Shown: one piece after another, positions 34,798-44,311 of the stretch
Layout: the number at the start of each line of letters is the position of its first letter
Numbering within the stretch: position 1 is the stretch's first letter
Assembly (NCBI GenBank): GCA_024234325.1
Contig: JACKOJ010000002.1
Span: 248,001 to 312,000, forward strand
Length of the DNA stretch: 64,000 bases
Direction of reading: 5' to 3'
From: Pseudomonadales bacterium
GTDB lineage: Bacteria; Pseudomonadota; Gammaproteobacteria; Pseudomonadales; Pseudohongiellaceae
Made by a program: the position numbers and the translations under genes
Notes under the pieces: model-generated
Databases searched by the model: none
What the model saw: only the letters and a program-made list of their open reading frames with translations
Told to the model about the DNA's origin: nothing

Positions 34798-36605
34798 TGA
34801 ACGCTGCCTCCGTTGACATGATCTTCGCCAATTTCCACTTCCTGCGCCCCCTCTGGTTGCTGGCACTGATTCCCGCCCTGTTTCTGGTGATGACTCTGTG
34901 GCGCATGAACGAGCGCACCAGTGCCTGGGACAGAGCCATCGATCATGACCTGCTCCCCTTCCTGCTCGACACCACCAAGAGCGTGGCGGAACGGACCCCC
35001 CTGGTGCTGCTGCTGAGCGCCTGGACCCTCGCCATCCTCGCCCTCGCCGGCCCCGTCTGGGAGAAAATCCCCCAGCCCGTGCAGGCCCGCCAGGATGCCA
35101 TGGTGATTGTGTACGACCAGTCCCTGTCCATGTACGCCACTGACTACGAGCCGAACCGTCAGGTGGTCAGCAAACGCAAGGTTCTGGACATTCTTGATCG
35201 TCGCCTGGAAGGCCAGACCGGCCTGGTGGTGTACGCCGGCGATGCCCATGCCGTCACACCGCTGACTGAGGACTCCATCACCATCAAGTCCCTGGTGCCC
35301 TCGATCAACCCGAACATGATGCCCGCCTTCGGCAGCAATGCAGTGGCTGCAATCGAGACCGCCAAAAGCATGTTTGCCGATGCCGCCACCACCTCGGGGA
35401 CTATCGCACTGGTCACGGACGGCGTGGACCGCAGCGAGTTCAGCGCCATCGCCGGGCTGCTGGCCAATTCCGGGTTCCGCCTGGTCATTCTCGGCGTGGG
35501 CACCGCCCAGGGCGCACCGATCCCTGCCGCTGGCGGTGATTTCCTGCGCGATGGCAACGGTCAGGTCGTTACACCCGGCCTGGACAGCGCCGCGCTGCAG
35601 GAGCTGGCCAATCTGGTCAACGGTCGCTATGCGGGCATGCAGCTTTCCAGCGCCGACCTCGACTATCTGCTGTCTGAAGATGAATTCCTCGACGAAGACG
35701 ATCTGAGCGAGGTCGACGAGAACTTTGACATCTGGTACGAGGTCGGCCCCTGGCTGATGCTGATCGTACTGCCCCTGGGAGCCATGATGTTCCGCCGCGG
35801 CTGGATTCTGTCCCTCAGCCTGCTGCTGGGCAGCGCCAGCCTGCTGACGCCGACAGCCCCCGCCGAGGCGGCCGGGTGGACAGATCTGTGGAAGACGCGC
35901 GACCAGCAGGCAGCGGAGGCTATGGATGCCGAAGACATCATGAGTGCGGCCATGCTGTTCCAGGATCCCAACTGGAAAGGTGCTGCGGCCTACAAGGCCG
36001 GGGACTATGCGGCCGCCATTCAGGCCTTTAGCGCTGCCCTGAGCACCGAAGACGCCGATGCCCACTACAACCTGGGCAATGCGCTGGCCATGTCGCAAAT
36101 GTTTGAACAGGCCATCGCCTCCTACAATATCGCTATCGCCCTGCAGCCGGATCACGAGGACGCCATCCACAACCGCGAGATCGTGCAGTCCCTGCTGGAT
36201 GAACAGCAGCAGGAGAATCCGCAGGATTCCGAGCAGGACGATGGCATGAGTTCGGAGCAGCAGGAGCAGTCAGAAGAACAGAACGAGGAAAGCCAATCCG
36301 AAGAAGAACAACAGCAGCAGGAAGAAGAGCAGCAGGAAGAGCAGGAAGAAGGCGAACCTGAAATGCAGGAAGAGTCCCAGGCCGAAGACGGCCAGGAACA
36401 GTCCGAGTCTGAAGAAGAGAACCAGGCAGAGAACCCCAGCCAGAGCAACGCCGAAAGCGAGAGCCAGGAATCCCTCGAACAGTGGCTGCGCCGCATCGAC
36501 GATGATCCGGGTGAACTGTTGCAGCGCAAGTTCCAGTTCGAGTACCGTCGGCGCCAGATGGAAAGCCGAAACAACCCTCAGCCCACGGAATCGCAAATAT
36601 GGTAA
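34797..36605 (+). CDS. BatB/BatC-like protein: vWA domain plus TPR and Gln/Glu-rich tail
   Basis: A 602-residue fusion. Helices near 20-36 and 68-86 precede a vWA domain with MIDAS DQSLS (107-111) and TDGVDRSEF near 209-217. Helices near 315-350 follow, then tetratricopeptide repeats at about 394-468 (AYKAGDYAAAIQAFSAAL, AHYNLGNALAMSQMFEQA). The tail at about 475-560 is almost wholly Glu, Gln and Ser. In other bacteria BatB and BatC are separate genes; here they are one frame with no break. Its end overlaps batD by seven bases. Confidence 0.92.
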   Translation: MNAASVDMIFANFHFLRPLWLLALIPALFLVMTLWRMNERTSAWDRAIDHDLLPFLLDTTKSVAERTPLVLLLSAWTLAILALAGPVWEKIPQPVQARQDAMVIVYDQSLSMYATDYEPNRQVVSKRKVLDILDRRLEGQTGLVVYAGDAHAVTPLTEDSITIKSLVPSINPNMMPAFGSNAVAAIETAKSMFADAATTSGTIALVTDGVDRSEFSAIAGLLANSGFRLVILGVGTAQGAPIPAAGGDFLRDGNGQVVTPGLDSAALQELANLVNGRYAGMQLSSADLDYLLSEDEFLDEDDLSEVDENFDIWYEVGPWLMLIVLPLGAMMFRRGWILSLSLLLGSASLLTPTAPAEAAGWTDLWKTRDQQAAEAMDAEDIMSAAMLFQDPNWKGAAAYKAGDYAAAIQAFSAALSTEDADAHYNLGNALAMSQMFEQAIASYNIAIALQPDHEDAIHNREIVQSLLDEQQQENPQDSEQDDGMSSEQQEQSEEQNEESQSEEEQQQQEEEQQEEQEEGEPEMQEESQAEDGQEQSESEEENQAENPSQSNAESESQESLEQWLRRIDDDPGELLQRKFQFEYRRRQMESRNNPQPTESQIW

Positions 36606-38383
36606 ATCTGTTGGCAGGCCTCCTGATGGTGGCGATTACCCTGTTTTCCTCCGGCGTACAGGCCCAGCCTGTCTCGGCGTCGCTTGACCGCACCGAGATC
36701 GTACGCGGTGAAACCGTTACGCTGACCATTCGTGTCGAGGGACAACAGGGTGGTGTGCAGATGGATCTGACTCCCCTGGAGCGCAGTTTTCAGGTCGTGG
36801 CCACCCGCACCTCCAGCCAGATGCGCAGCATCAACAACAGCGTCGAGTCCTGGATCGACTACAACCTGACCCTCTTCCCGCTCCACGAGGGTGAAATCGA
36901 AGTGCCGGCACTGAATATCGCCGGCGAAATGACCCAGCCCCTCAGCATCACGGTTCAGCCCAAGACCGAAACCGGTATCGCCGGGCAGGAACTGTTCATG
37001 GAAGCGGTGGTAGACAAGGAGAGTGTCTACGTACAGGAGCAATTGCTGTTCACCATCCGCCTGTATTACACCATCAACGGCATTCGCAACCCGATTTTCA
37101 CCGACCTGGACATGCCCGACACCGTGATCCAGATGATCGGCACCCCCAATCAGTACGAAAAGCTCATCGATGGCGTGCGCTATGGCGTCTACGAGAAGCA
37201 GTATGCCCTGTTCCCGCAGCTCAGTGGCACCATGGAAATTCCGGACATCATGTTCCGCGGAGAGGTTACCGACGGCTCCAGCCGCTACGTCTTCCGCAAT
37301 CTGAACACCCGCACCATTACCTCCTTCGCCGAAGGCCATACGATCACCGTGAAGGAAAAACCGGCCAACTATCCGGCCAATGCCGTGTGGCTGCCGGCAC
37401 GGGACATCAGCATCCGCGAGCGCTGGGACAATGACCTCAGCAATGTGCGGGTCGGTGATGCCGTCACCCGCACCATCGAAATCAAGGCCAACGGTCTGGA
37501 CGGCGCAGCGCTGCCCCCCCTGGATCTGCCGTCCATCGACACCGTCAACACCTATCCCGAACCGCCGCAGATCAGCCGCACCTATATCGACGGCAATGTG
37601 GTCGGGGAACGCGTGGAAACCAATTCCCTGCTCATGACCGCCGCCGCTACCGTCCGCATTCCTGGAGTGAGCCTGCCCTGGTTCGACATCGACACAGAAG
37701 AGGTCAAGTACGCCACGATCGAGGACAGCGCCGTTCGTGTTGGCCCGGTCCGTACCACAGGCCAGGACGACCCCCTGCAACTGAGCACGGATGCCAATGG
37801 CAATCCGGTCGCCGACGGCGGGCAGGCGAGTCTGACACCGAGCCAGACAAGCGGGCGCGACCCCCTCGTCAGTGAGCCGACAACCCCGCTGTGGATTCTG
37901 GCACTGGCCGCCGCACTCACTGCGCTGCTGGGCGTCATCACCTACTTCACCGCCCAGCGCCGCTCTGCCGTGCGCGCAGCGAAGGCGAAAGAGCCTGAGG
38001 TCAGCGCGCCGATGTATCGCCAGTCGATTGCGCCGGAATCCGAAGCCCTCGCCTTCCGGGAATTCACCAAAGCCTGTGAGCAGAAACATCTGCCTGCCCT
38101 GCGCCTGGCATTGATTGGCTGGGGACGACAGTATTTCGCCGACAGCGATCTGCACAACCTCGATGAGCTGGCACGTCGCACCGGAAATCCGGAGATTCGC
38201 GATATCTGCGTGAAACTCCAACAGGCACTCTATGGCGAGAACTCGCTCGGCATCGAGAACCTGCAGGGCGATATCCAGCGCCTGTGCACTCTCATCACCG
38301 AGCTGCGCACCCAGTACCGTCAGAATCAGGCACAGACACGCAAAGATCAGGACTTCATCCTGCCGCCGCTGTACAAAGCCTGA
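36599..38383 (+). CDS. BatD-like protein
   Basis: A 594-residue protein with a cleavable signal peptide (about 1-23, ending VQAQP), a large beta-rich periplasmic region starting SASLDRTEIVRGETVTLTI (Ig-like, about 25-420), one helix at about 429-448, and a cytoplasmic tail of about 140 residues. This matches BatD/oxygen-tolerance proteins. It closes the moxR-bat module. The periplasmic domains suggest contact with envelope substrates, while the tail may meet DUF58/MoxR; both are inference. Confidence 0.9.
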   Translation: MVNLLAGLLMVAITLFSSGVQAQPVSASLDRTEIVRGETVTLTIRVEGQQGGVQMDLTPLERSFQVVATRTSSQMRSINNSVESWIDYNLTLFPLHEGEIEVPALNIAGEMTQPLSITVQPKTETGIAGQELFMEAVVDKESVYVQEQLLFTIRLYYTINGIRNPIFTDLDMPDTVIQMIGTPNQYEKLIDGVRYGVYEKQYALFPQLSGTMEIPDIMFRGEVTDGSSRYVFRNLNTRTITSFAEGHTITVKEKPANYPANAVWLPARDISIRERWDNDLSNVRVGDAVTRTIEIKANGLDGAALPPLDLPSIDTVNTYPEPPQISRTYIDGNVVGERVETNSLLMTAAATVRIPGVSLPWFDIDTEEVKYATIEDSAVRVGPVRTTGQDDPLQLSTDANGNPVADGGQASLTPSQTSGRDPLVSEPTTPLWILALAAALTALLGVITYFTAQRRSAVRAAKAKEPEVSAPMYRQSIAPESEALAFREFTKACEQKHLPALRLALIGWGRQYFADSDLHNLDELARRTGNPEIRDICVKLQQALYGENSLGIENLQGDIQRLCTLITELRTQYRQNQAQTRKDQDFILPPLYKA

Positions 38384-38385
38384 CG

Positions 38386-38742
38386 ATGCCCCGCAACTCC
38401 TCTCTCGTCTACTCCACCGATGGCGGCAGCATGTGCCCGCAGTGCCGCCATGCCATCGCGCAATGCCAATGCAAGAAGGCGCCCATGGCACGCCCCTCTG
38501 CCGATGGCATTGTGCGCCTGCGGCGGGAAACCAAGGGACGTAAAGGCAAGGGGGTCACGCTGATCGACGGCCTGGACATGGACGACGCGGCACTCACCAC
38601 GCTGGTCAAGACCCTGAAGAACCGCTGCGGCAGCGGCGGCACTGTCCGCGACGGAGTGGTAGAAATTCAGGGCGATCACAGGCAGGGTCTGTACACCTAT
38701 CTGCAGGAACTGGGCTTCAAGGTCAAGCTGGCAGGCGGTTGA
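38386..38742 (+). CDS. yciH: SUI1/eIF1-family translation factor YciH
   Basis: A 118-residue protein with a cysteine-containing N-terminus (CPQCRHAIAQCQC, about 18-30) and the SUI1 domain: RETKGRKGKGVTLIDGL, LKNRCGSGGTVRDGVVEIQG and GLYTYLQELGFKVKLAGG. YciH can influence start-codon discrimination in vitro; the cellular role is unclear. The ATG is two bases after the batD stop, so it is probably on the same message. It is convergent with tgpA and no intergenic base lies between the two stop codons. Confidence 0.93.
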   Translation: MPRNSSLVYSTDGGSMCPQCRHAIAQCQCKKAPMARPSADGIVRLRRETKGRKGKGVTLIDGLDMDDAALTTLVKTLKNRCGSGGTVRDGVVEIQGDHRQGLYTYLQELGFKVKLAGG

Positions 38743-40803
38743 TCAGTAACGTATCGGCAGCATTCTCAGCCTCAGCCGCCGCAGCGGAGAGAGCACACGC
38801 AGGCGCAGGTCCCGAATCCGCAACTGCAGCTCCTGCAACAGTTGCTCATGCCTCTCGGTTTGAGTTTGGGGCCCATAGCTGACCTGCACGTAAATCTCTG
38901 TAATGCGCCCCATATCACTGGCATACCGGGGTTCCTGCCGTGCAAGTCGTTGACAGAAGTCCTGCGGCCCCTCTCCCCGCCCCCGCTTCATCCCGGCATC
39001 GGCAAGATCGGCTGCAAGTCGCAGGTAAAGCCGTGTCGCCATATCACGTGACTCCTGCTCCCTTCTGCGCAGCAGGAAGATGGCGGCAACCAGAAAGAAC
39101 AGCGCGATCACAACGCCCAGCACAAGAAACAGACGCCCTCTCATCTGCGGCCCCAGCAGCGAATCAAGAAGGTCCAGTTGCATGTCCTCGTCATAGCTGA
39201 CCACCCAGCGATTCCAGGCGTAATCCATGGCATCCAGACGCAAGCGCAAGGCATTGAGCCACTGTGTATTGCGGAAGCGCATCATCGAAAAACGCGAGTC
39301 CTCCAGAAAACCCGGCTGATTCGCCAGCACTGCCTGCACCCCCATGCTGATACGCTCCGGGGCGACCGCAGCAGTGGGGTCGAAACGCACCCAGCCTTCA
39401 TTCTCCAGCCACACCTCCGCCCAGGCGTGAGCATTGTACTGATAGACCATGGTGTAGCCTTCAAAGGGGTTCACCTCGCCGCCCTGATACCCCACCACGA
39501 CCCGGGCAGGAATGCCCGCTGCACGCATCAGGTAAACGAAACTGCCGGCGTAATGCTCACAGAAACCCTGCAGGGAATTGAACAGAAAATCGTCGATGGA
39601 AGCCTCGCCGAGGGGAGGCGGCGTCAAGGTATAGTAGAACGGCTGTTCACGAAAATAGCGCAACACCTGCAAGGCATAGTCGCGATCATCGGGGTTGCCG
39701 CGCCTCAGCTCGCTCGCCAGCTCCCGCGCCTGGACATTGTTGTCGTCTTCAGGCAGTTGCATGGCACGTGCGCGCAGCACACCGGACAGCGACACGTCGG
39801 TGTGGTAATCGAGTGCCGAACGCACCTGGTAGCGATAGCGCTGACTCACCGGCTTTTCCGTATGCAGGGTGTAATAGCGGTCCTGCACGATGTCGGAGGC
39901 ATTGAACTGTGCCAGTTGCAGCGCGTAGATCCAGGACTGCTGCGTCGGCTCCAGAATCACGTCGTAGCTCACCTCTTCGCCCAGCGTTTCACCACGGAAC
40001 GGACTGCGGAAGCGTTCGATCATGTCGAAGGACTGAAAGGAAGAGCCCGCGCGCCGCCACACCCGACCGTCGAAGAAATCCAGCACCAGCCCGCGCCAGT
40101 AAAGTTTTTCATTGCTGGGAGTGTCGGCATCGAAGCTGACACGAAACGCCAGTTCCGCAGACCGGCTCAGACGACTGATGTCCCCGGGACTCATCTCGTC
40201 TGTCACGCCGGTTTTGCTGGAAGGAACCGGAATCGGCATGCTCCACAGCGGCGCCACCCGGGGTACCAGCACAAACAGCGCGATGGTCAGGGGAATGCTT
40301 TGCGCCACCATGCGCAGAGCCAGGCCACCATTGCTGCGCAGGGAACTGTGTCCGTTATTGCGCTGCAGGGTGATCAGGGCACCGGTGATGACCACGACGG
40401 TTGCCAGCGCCAGCAAGGCGGCAGGAATGGTCTGGGAATAGATGAAACCCACCATGGTCAGGACGTAGCACAGGCAGAGCACAATCGTCATGTCCCGGGC
40501 CTGACGCATTTCCAGCAACTTGAACGAGGTACCCAGAATCAGCAGACATATTGCTGCGTCCAGCCCTGCCCCCTGACCACGGTAGCTCAACACGGTGAGG
40601 GGCAGGCTGAGAAAGACAATCAGCATGCGCAGAGTCGTGCCCGGAAAGCTGATCCGTCCCTGAAAGATGAACACCCGCCAGAGGATGCAGGCGCCGATGA
40701 GCACGCTCACCCCCAGCGGCAGGCGCAGCAGATGGGGGCTGACCACCAGGGCAAAGGCTGCCAGCAACCACCACAGGGTCAGACGCGGTGTCTGCTCCGT
40801 CAT
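38743..40803 (-). CDS. tgpA: TgpA-like transglutaminase membrane protein (DUF3488)
   Basis: A 686-residue inner-membrane protein with about six N-terminal helices (about 10-180), a periplasmic transglutaminase-like domain and one C-terminal helix at about 558-578. The catalytic triad reads Cys415 (GFCEHYAGS), His459 (NAHAWAEVW) and Asp475 (RFDPTAA). In Pseudomonas aeruginosa TgpA is essential and follows a MoxR-DUF58 pair, exactly the arrangement here. A DUF4129-like region follows the last helix. The start ATG overlaps the DUF58 stop by four bases. Confidence 0.93.
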   Translation of the reverse strand: MTEQTPRLTLWWLLAAFALVVSPHLLRLPLGVSVLIGACILWRVFIFQGRISFPGTTLRMLIVFLSLPLTVLSYRGQGAGLDAAICLLILGTSFKLLEMRQARDMTIVLCLCYVLTMVGFIYSQTIPAALLALATVVVITGALITLQRNNGHSSLRSNGGLALRMVAQSIPLTIALFVLVPRVAPLWSMPIPVPSSKTGVTDEMSPGDISRLSRSAELAFRVSFDADTPSNEKLYWRGLVLDFFDGRVWRRAGSSFQSFDMIERFRSPFRGETLGEEVSYDVILEPTQQSWIYALQLAQFNASDIVQDRYYTLHTEKPVSQRYRYQVRSALDYHTDVSLSGVLRARAMQLPEDDNNVQARELASELRRGNPDDRDYALQVLRYFREQPFYYTLTPPPLGEASIDDFLFNSLQGFCEHYAGSFVYLMRAAGIPARVVVGYQGGEVNPFEGYTMVYQYNAHAWAEVWLENEGWVRFDPTAAVAPERISMGVQAVLANQPGFLEDSRFSMMRFRNTQWLNALRLRLDAMDYAWNRWVVSYDEDMQLDLLDSLLGPQMRGRLFLVLGVVIALFFLVAAIFLLRRREQESRDMATRLYLRLAADLADAGMKRGRGEGPQDFCQRLARQEPRYASDMGRITEIYVQVSYGPQTQTERHEQLLQELQLRIRDLRLRVLSPLRRLRLRMLPIRY

Positions 40804-41774
40804 GCCTCACCTCCCTGCCACAAGGCCAGGGCGCGCAATACCTTCTGTCGATGAGCGTCACCACGATCCGGCACAAGCTCCACTCCCGGAAGACGCAAGC
40901 CATAATCCACAGGCTGCCGGGAGAGCCGCAAGGCCCAGTAGCACAGCCGTGACAGGCGCTGCTCCGATGGCAGTCCGGGAAACATGTTCCAGTCCAGCAT
41001 CCAGCGGTCCTCAAGGGTGTCCACGAACTGCTTGACCGTCAGACCCTGACCGCGCGCCAGGTTTTTCCACGCGATCTGCTTCAGGGAGTCGCCGCTTTGG
41101 TATGCCCGCAGGCCATGAAAATCCTCCACGCCCGCCTGCTGGCTCTCGGCACTGCCGGAGCTGCCCTGCCCCCGGTAACCGGGCAGCTTGCAGGGTTCAG
41201 GCTTCGGATAGACCAGACAGTCCATCGCCAGATCGACAATCGACCAGGCCCGCCACAGCCCCAGCGGAAAACGGGTCTGCACGAGCAGCCGTGGGGCCCG
41301 CAACTCACCCCGCTTCTGCGTCGGCAGAAACACCCGTACGCGCAGGGGCTCTCCCGCCTCCACATCGGCATGGCTCCAGGCTGCATCGGAAAAACGCAGC
41401 TCCAGCATCTCATGTGCCTGTCTCTCCTGTGGCTCCAGACTGACAACGAAGGCGGCATCCTCGCCTGCAAACACGGGGTCGGCCCCCAGGCCGCGCAGGC
41501 GCAGATGCTGCAAATTGCGGAAGGTGTACAGGATGCAAAGAATGAACAGGCTGGTCATGAGAAACGCCAGCCCGAAGGCCAGGCTCAGGACATAATTGAT
41601 CGCGGTGACGAAAATCAGCACCGTGGCCCCCAGAAACAGGAACCCGGAAGCCGTTGGCAGAATGAAGATGTTCTTGCGCCCCAAACGAATCTGATTGACC
41701 GCAGGCAGCCTGTTTTCGAGCCATCGCGCCATTCGGGAGGAAAACCAGGGTCTGACAGCGTTGAGGGGATTCAT
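40800..41774 (-). CDS. DUF58 protein with membrane anchor and degenerate MIDAS
   Basis: A 324-residue protein of the DUF58 family. Unlike the cytoplasmic first copy it has two membrane helices at about 37-75 (ASGFLFLGATVLIFVTA and LSLAFGLAFLMTSLFIL). The HGLRAYQSGDSLKQIAWKNLARG segment is the DUF58 signature (about 220-242). Where a DxSxS MIDAS is expected it reads LDWNMFPG, so metal-dependent binding is probably lost. It lies between MoxR and TgpA, with a 5-base gap to MoxR and a 4-base overlap to TgpA. Confidence 0.9.
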   Translation of the reverse strand: MNPLNAVRPWFSSRMARWLENRLPAVNQIRLGRKNIFILPTASGFLFLGATVLIFVTAINYVLSLAFGLAFLMTSLFILCILYTFRNLQHLRLRGLGADPVFAGEDAAFVVSLEPQERQAHEMLELRFSDAAWSHADVEAGEPLRVRVFLPTQKRGELRAPRLLVQTRFPLGLWRAWSIVDLAMDCLVYPKPEPCKLPGYRGQGSSGSAESQQAGVEDFHGLRAYQSGDSLKQIAWKNLARGQGLTVKQFVDTLEDRWMLDWNMFPGLPSEQRLSRLCYWALRLSRQPVDYGLRLPGVELVPDRGDAHRQKVLRALALWQGGEA

Positions 41775-41779
41775 GGCGG

Positions 41780-42700
41780 CTACTGGAGAACATCTACCTC
41801 GCTAAGCAGACGATGGGCCAGTGCCGAACCTGTGCGGCCCTCGGTATCACTGCCGGCCCGCAGACGATGCTCCACCACGGCAGGCAGGACGGCCTGCACG
41901 TCTTCGGGCAGCGCGTGCTCACGTCCCTCCATGAAGGCCCAGGTACGGGCGGCCCGTACCACTGCGATACTGCCGCGAGGCGACAGACCAAAATGGAAGT
42001 GCTCGTTGTCGCGCGTGTAGGCAATCAGCCGCTGTACATAGTCCAGCAACAGGGGGCTGAGCTTGACCGCGTTGGCGGCTTTGCGCATGGCAATCAGATC
42101 GTCAAGGCAAAGACTGCGCCGCACAGAGGCGCCACGATCAGACTCCATGCCCCGCTCCAGCAGCTCCCGTTCAGCCTTGGGATCGGGATAACCAATGCCG
42201 ATCCGCATGAGGAAGCGGTCGAGCTGGGATTCGGGCAAGGGGAAGGTTCCGGCCAGACTGACCGGGTTCTGGGTCGCGATGACGAAAAACGGGGACGGCA
42301 GCGGTCGGGTTTCCCCTTCCACAGAGACCTGCCCCTCCTCCATGGCCTCCAGCAGGGCGCTCTGGGTCTTCGGCGTTGCCCGGTTGATCTCGTCGGCGAG
42401 AATTAACTGATTGAAGATCGGTCCGGCATGAAAGGTGAAGCAGGTGTTGGCCTGATCGAAGATGGATACGCCCAGTATGTCTGCGGGCAGCAGATCACTG
42501 GTGAACTGGATGCGGTTGAAGTCCAGCCCGAAGACCCGCGCCAATGCATGGGCCAGTGTGGTCTTGCCCATACCGGGGAGGTCTTCGATCAGAAGATGCC
42601 CCCCGGCCAGCAGACAGCAGATGGCGAGACGAACCTGTTGTTCCTTTCCCAGCAGTACCTGACCGATCTCATCGACTGCTGCCTGAATCCTGTCCTGCAT
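41780..42700 (-). CDS. MoxR-family AAA+ ATPase (second copy)
   Basis: A 306-residue AAA+ ATPase. The Walker A reads DLPGMGKT near 40-47, Walker B LILADEINRATPKTQSALLE near 101-120, and ATQNPVSLAGTFPLPESQ with DRF follows. It is clearly a different MoxR subgroup from the copy at 31.2 kb (Walker A and lid region differ). It heads the moxR-DUF58-tgpA module and begins 44 bases after the purF stop on the same strand, so read-through from purF is possible. Confidence 0.92.
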   Translation of the reverse strand: MQDRIQAAVDEIGQVLLGKEQQVRLAICCLLAGGHLLIEDLPGMGKTTLAHALARVFGLDFNRIQFTSDLLPADILGVSIFDQANTCFTFHAGPIFNQLILADEINRATPKTQSALLEAMEEGQVSVEGETRPLPSPFFVIATQNPVSLAGTFPLPESQLDRFLMRIGIGYPDPKAERELLERGMESDRGASVRRSLCLDDLIAMRKAANAVKLSPLLLDYVQRLIAYTRDNEHFHFGLSPRGSIAVVRAARTWAFMEGREHALPEDVQAVLPAVVEHRLRAGSDTEGRTGSALAHRLLSEVDVLQ

Positions 42701-42744
42701 AACACCCCTTGGCTCTGACGAGTTCCGGTGGCGCCTGCGCTCTT

Positions 42745-44259
42745 TCAGCCCTTTCCACCAACGGCCTTGAGCACCTTGTCGCCTGTCTTCTTGTTACTTG
42801 TTTTAGCGGCATCGTTGCGACAATCTTCAAGTCTCTTGAGATATTTTTCGTCCACGTCACCTGTAATGTACTGACCGTCAAATACGGAACATTCAAACCG
42901 GGTAATGGAAGGATTGCCCTCGGAGGACGCGGCAATCAGGTCTGAGAGATCCTGGAACACCAGCCAATCGGCGCCAATCAGCTCCTGAACTTCCTCATCT
43001 GTGCGCCCGTGGGCGATCAGTTCGGACGCCGCCGGCATGTCGATGCCATAGACATTGGGATAGCGAACGGCAGGTGCGGCGGAGGCAAAATACACCTTCT
43101 TGGCGCCGGCATCCCGGGCCATCTGGATGATCTGCTTGCAGGTGGTGCCGCGCACAATGGAATCGTCCACCAGCAGGACGTTCTTGCCACGAAACTCCAG
43201 TTCGATGGCGTTGAGTTTCTGACGCACGGACTTCTTGCGCTGGCTCTGCCCCGGCATGATGAAGGTACGGCCGATATAGCGGTTCTTGACGAAGCCTTCG
43301 CGGTATTTCACGCCCAGGCGGTTGGCCAGTTCCAGCGCCGAGGTGCGGGAGGTGTCGGGAATCGGGATGACGACATCGATGTCGTGCTCGGGACGCAGAC
43401 GCTTGACCTTGTCGGCCAGTTTCTCCCCCATGCGCAGGCGGGCCTTGTACACGGAGATACCGTCCATCAGCGAATCGGGACGGGCAAAATAGACATGCTC
43501 GAAGATACAGGGCGTGTATTCGGCAGGGCCGGCGCAGACACGGGTATGCAACTGGCCCTTGATATCGACGTACACCGCTTCGCCGGGGGCGACATCGCGG
43601 ATCATCGTGAAGCCCTGGGAATCCAGTGCCACGCTCTCGGAAGCCAGCATGTACTCGGTGAAGCCATCGCGCTCGCGCTTGCCAAACACAAGCGGACGGA
43701 TGCCGTTGCGATCACGGAACCCCACAATGCCGTAGCCACCCAGCATAACCAGGGCCGCATAGCCGCCCTTGCAGCGACGGTGCACCCCGCGCACGGCAGT
43801 GAAGACATCCTCGGCGGTCGGCTGCATCTTGGCCAGCATCTGCAGCTCGTGCGCAAACACGTTGAGCAGCACTTCCGAATCCGAATCCGTGTTGATGTGG
43901 CGCAGGTCTTCCTTGTAGAGGTCGCGGCTGAGCTCCAGCGAGTTGGTCAGGTTGCCGTTATGGGCAAGGCTCAGGCCGTACGGAGAATTGACATAGAAGG
44001 GTTGTGCCAGAGCAGGGCTGGAGCTGCCCGCCGTGGGATAACGCACGTGGCCGATGCCCATGCGCCCCGACAGCCGTTCCATATGTCGGGTACGAAAGAC
44101 GTCTTTTACCAGCCCGTTGTCTTTCCGCAGATTCAGTTTGCCATCATCGCTTGTTGCGATGCCCGCGGCATCCTGACCTCGATGCTGTAAAACCGTCAAT
44201 GTGTCATACAAACAAACAGCGACATCTGATTTGCCAACGACACCCACTAAACCGCACAT
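42745..44259 (-). CDS. purF: Amidophosphoribosyltransferase
   Basis: First committed step of purine synthesis: glutamine plus PRPP to phosphoribosylamine. The protein has 504 residues from ATG 44259, after which Cys2 is the N-terminal nucleophile (MCGLVGVVG). The glutaminase domain has GIGHVRYPTAGSS and HNGNLTN. The PRPP-binding motif VLLVDDSIVRGTT lies near 361-373. No [4Fe-4S]-type propeptide precedes Cys2, and a start three codons upstream (MCCMCG) would hide the nucleophile. Standard accD-folC-dedD-cvpA-purF order. Confidence 0.97.
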   Translation of the reverse strand: MCGLVGVVGKSDVAVCLYDTLTVLQHRGQDAAGIATSDDGKLNLRKDNGLVKDVFRTRHMERLSGRMGIGHVRYPTAGSSSPALAQPFYVNSPYGLSLAHNGNLTNSLELSRDLYKEDLRHINTDSDSEVLLNVFAHELQMLAKMQPTAEDVFTAVRGVHRRCKGGYAALVMLGGYGIVGFRDRNGIRPLVFGKRERDGFTEYMLASESVALDSQGFTMIRDVAPGEAVYVDIKGQLHTRVCAGPAEYTPCIFEHVYFARPDSLMDGISVYKARLRMGEKLADKVKRLRPEHDIDVVIPIPDTSRTSALELANRLGVKYREGFVKNRYIGRTFIMPGQSQRKKSVRQKLNAIELEFRGKNVLLVDDSIVRGTTCKQIIQMARDAGAKKVYFASAAPAVRYPNVYGIDMPAASELIAHGRTDEEVQELIGADWLVFQDLSDLIAASSEGNPSITRFECSVFDGQYITGDVDEKYLKRLEDCRNDAAKTSNKKTGDKVLKAVGGKG

Positions 44260-44311
44260 GCAACACACTCCGTAAGTTTGACCATCAGTTCGTCCCCGTG
44301 CCTCGCGCTCG

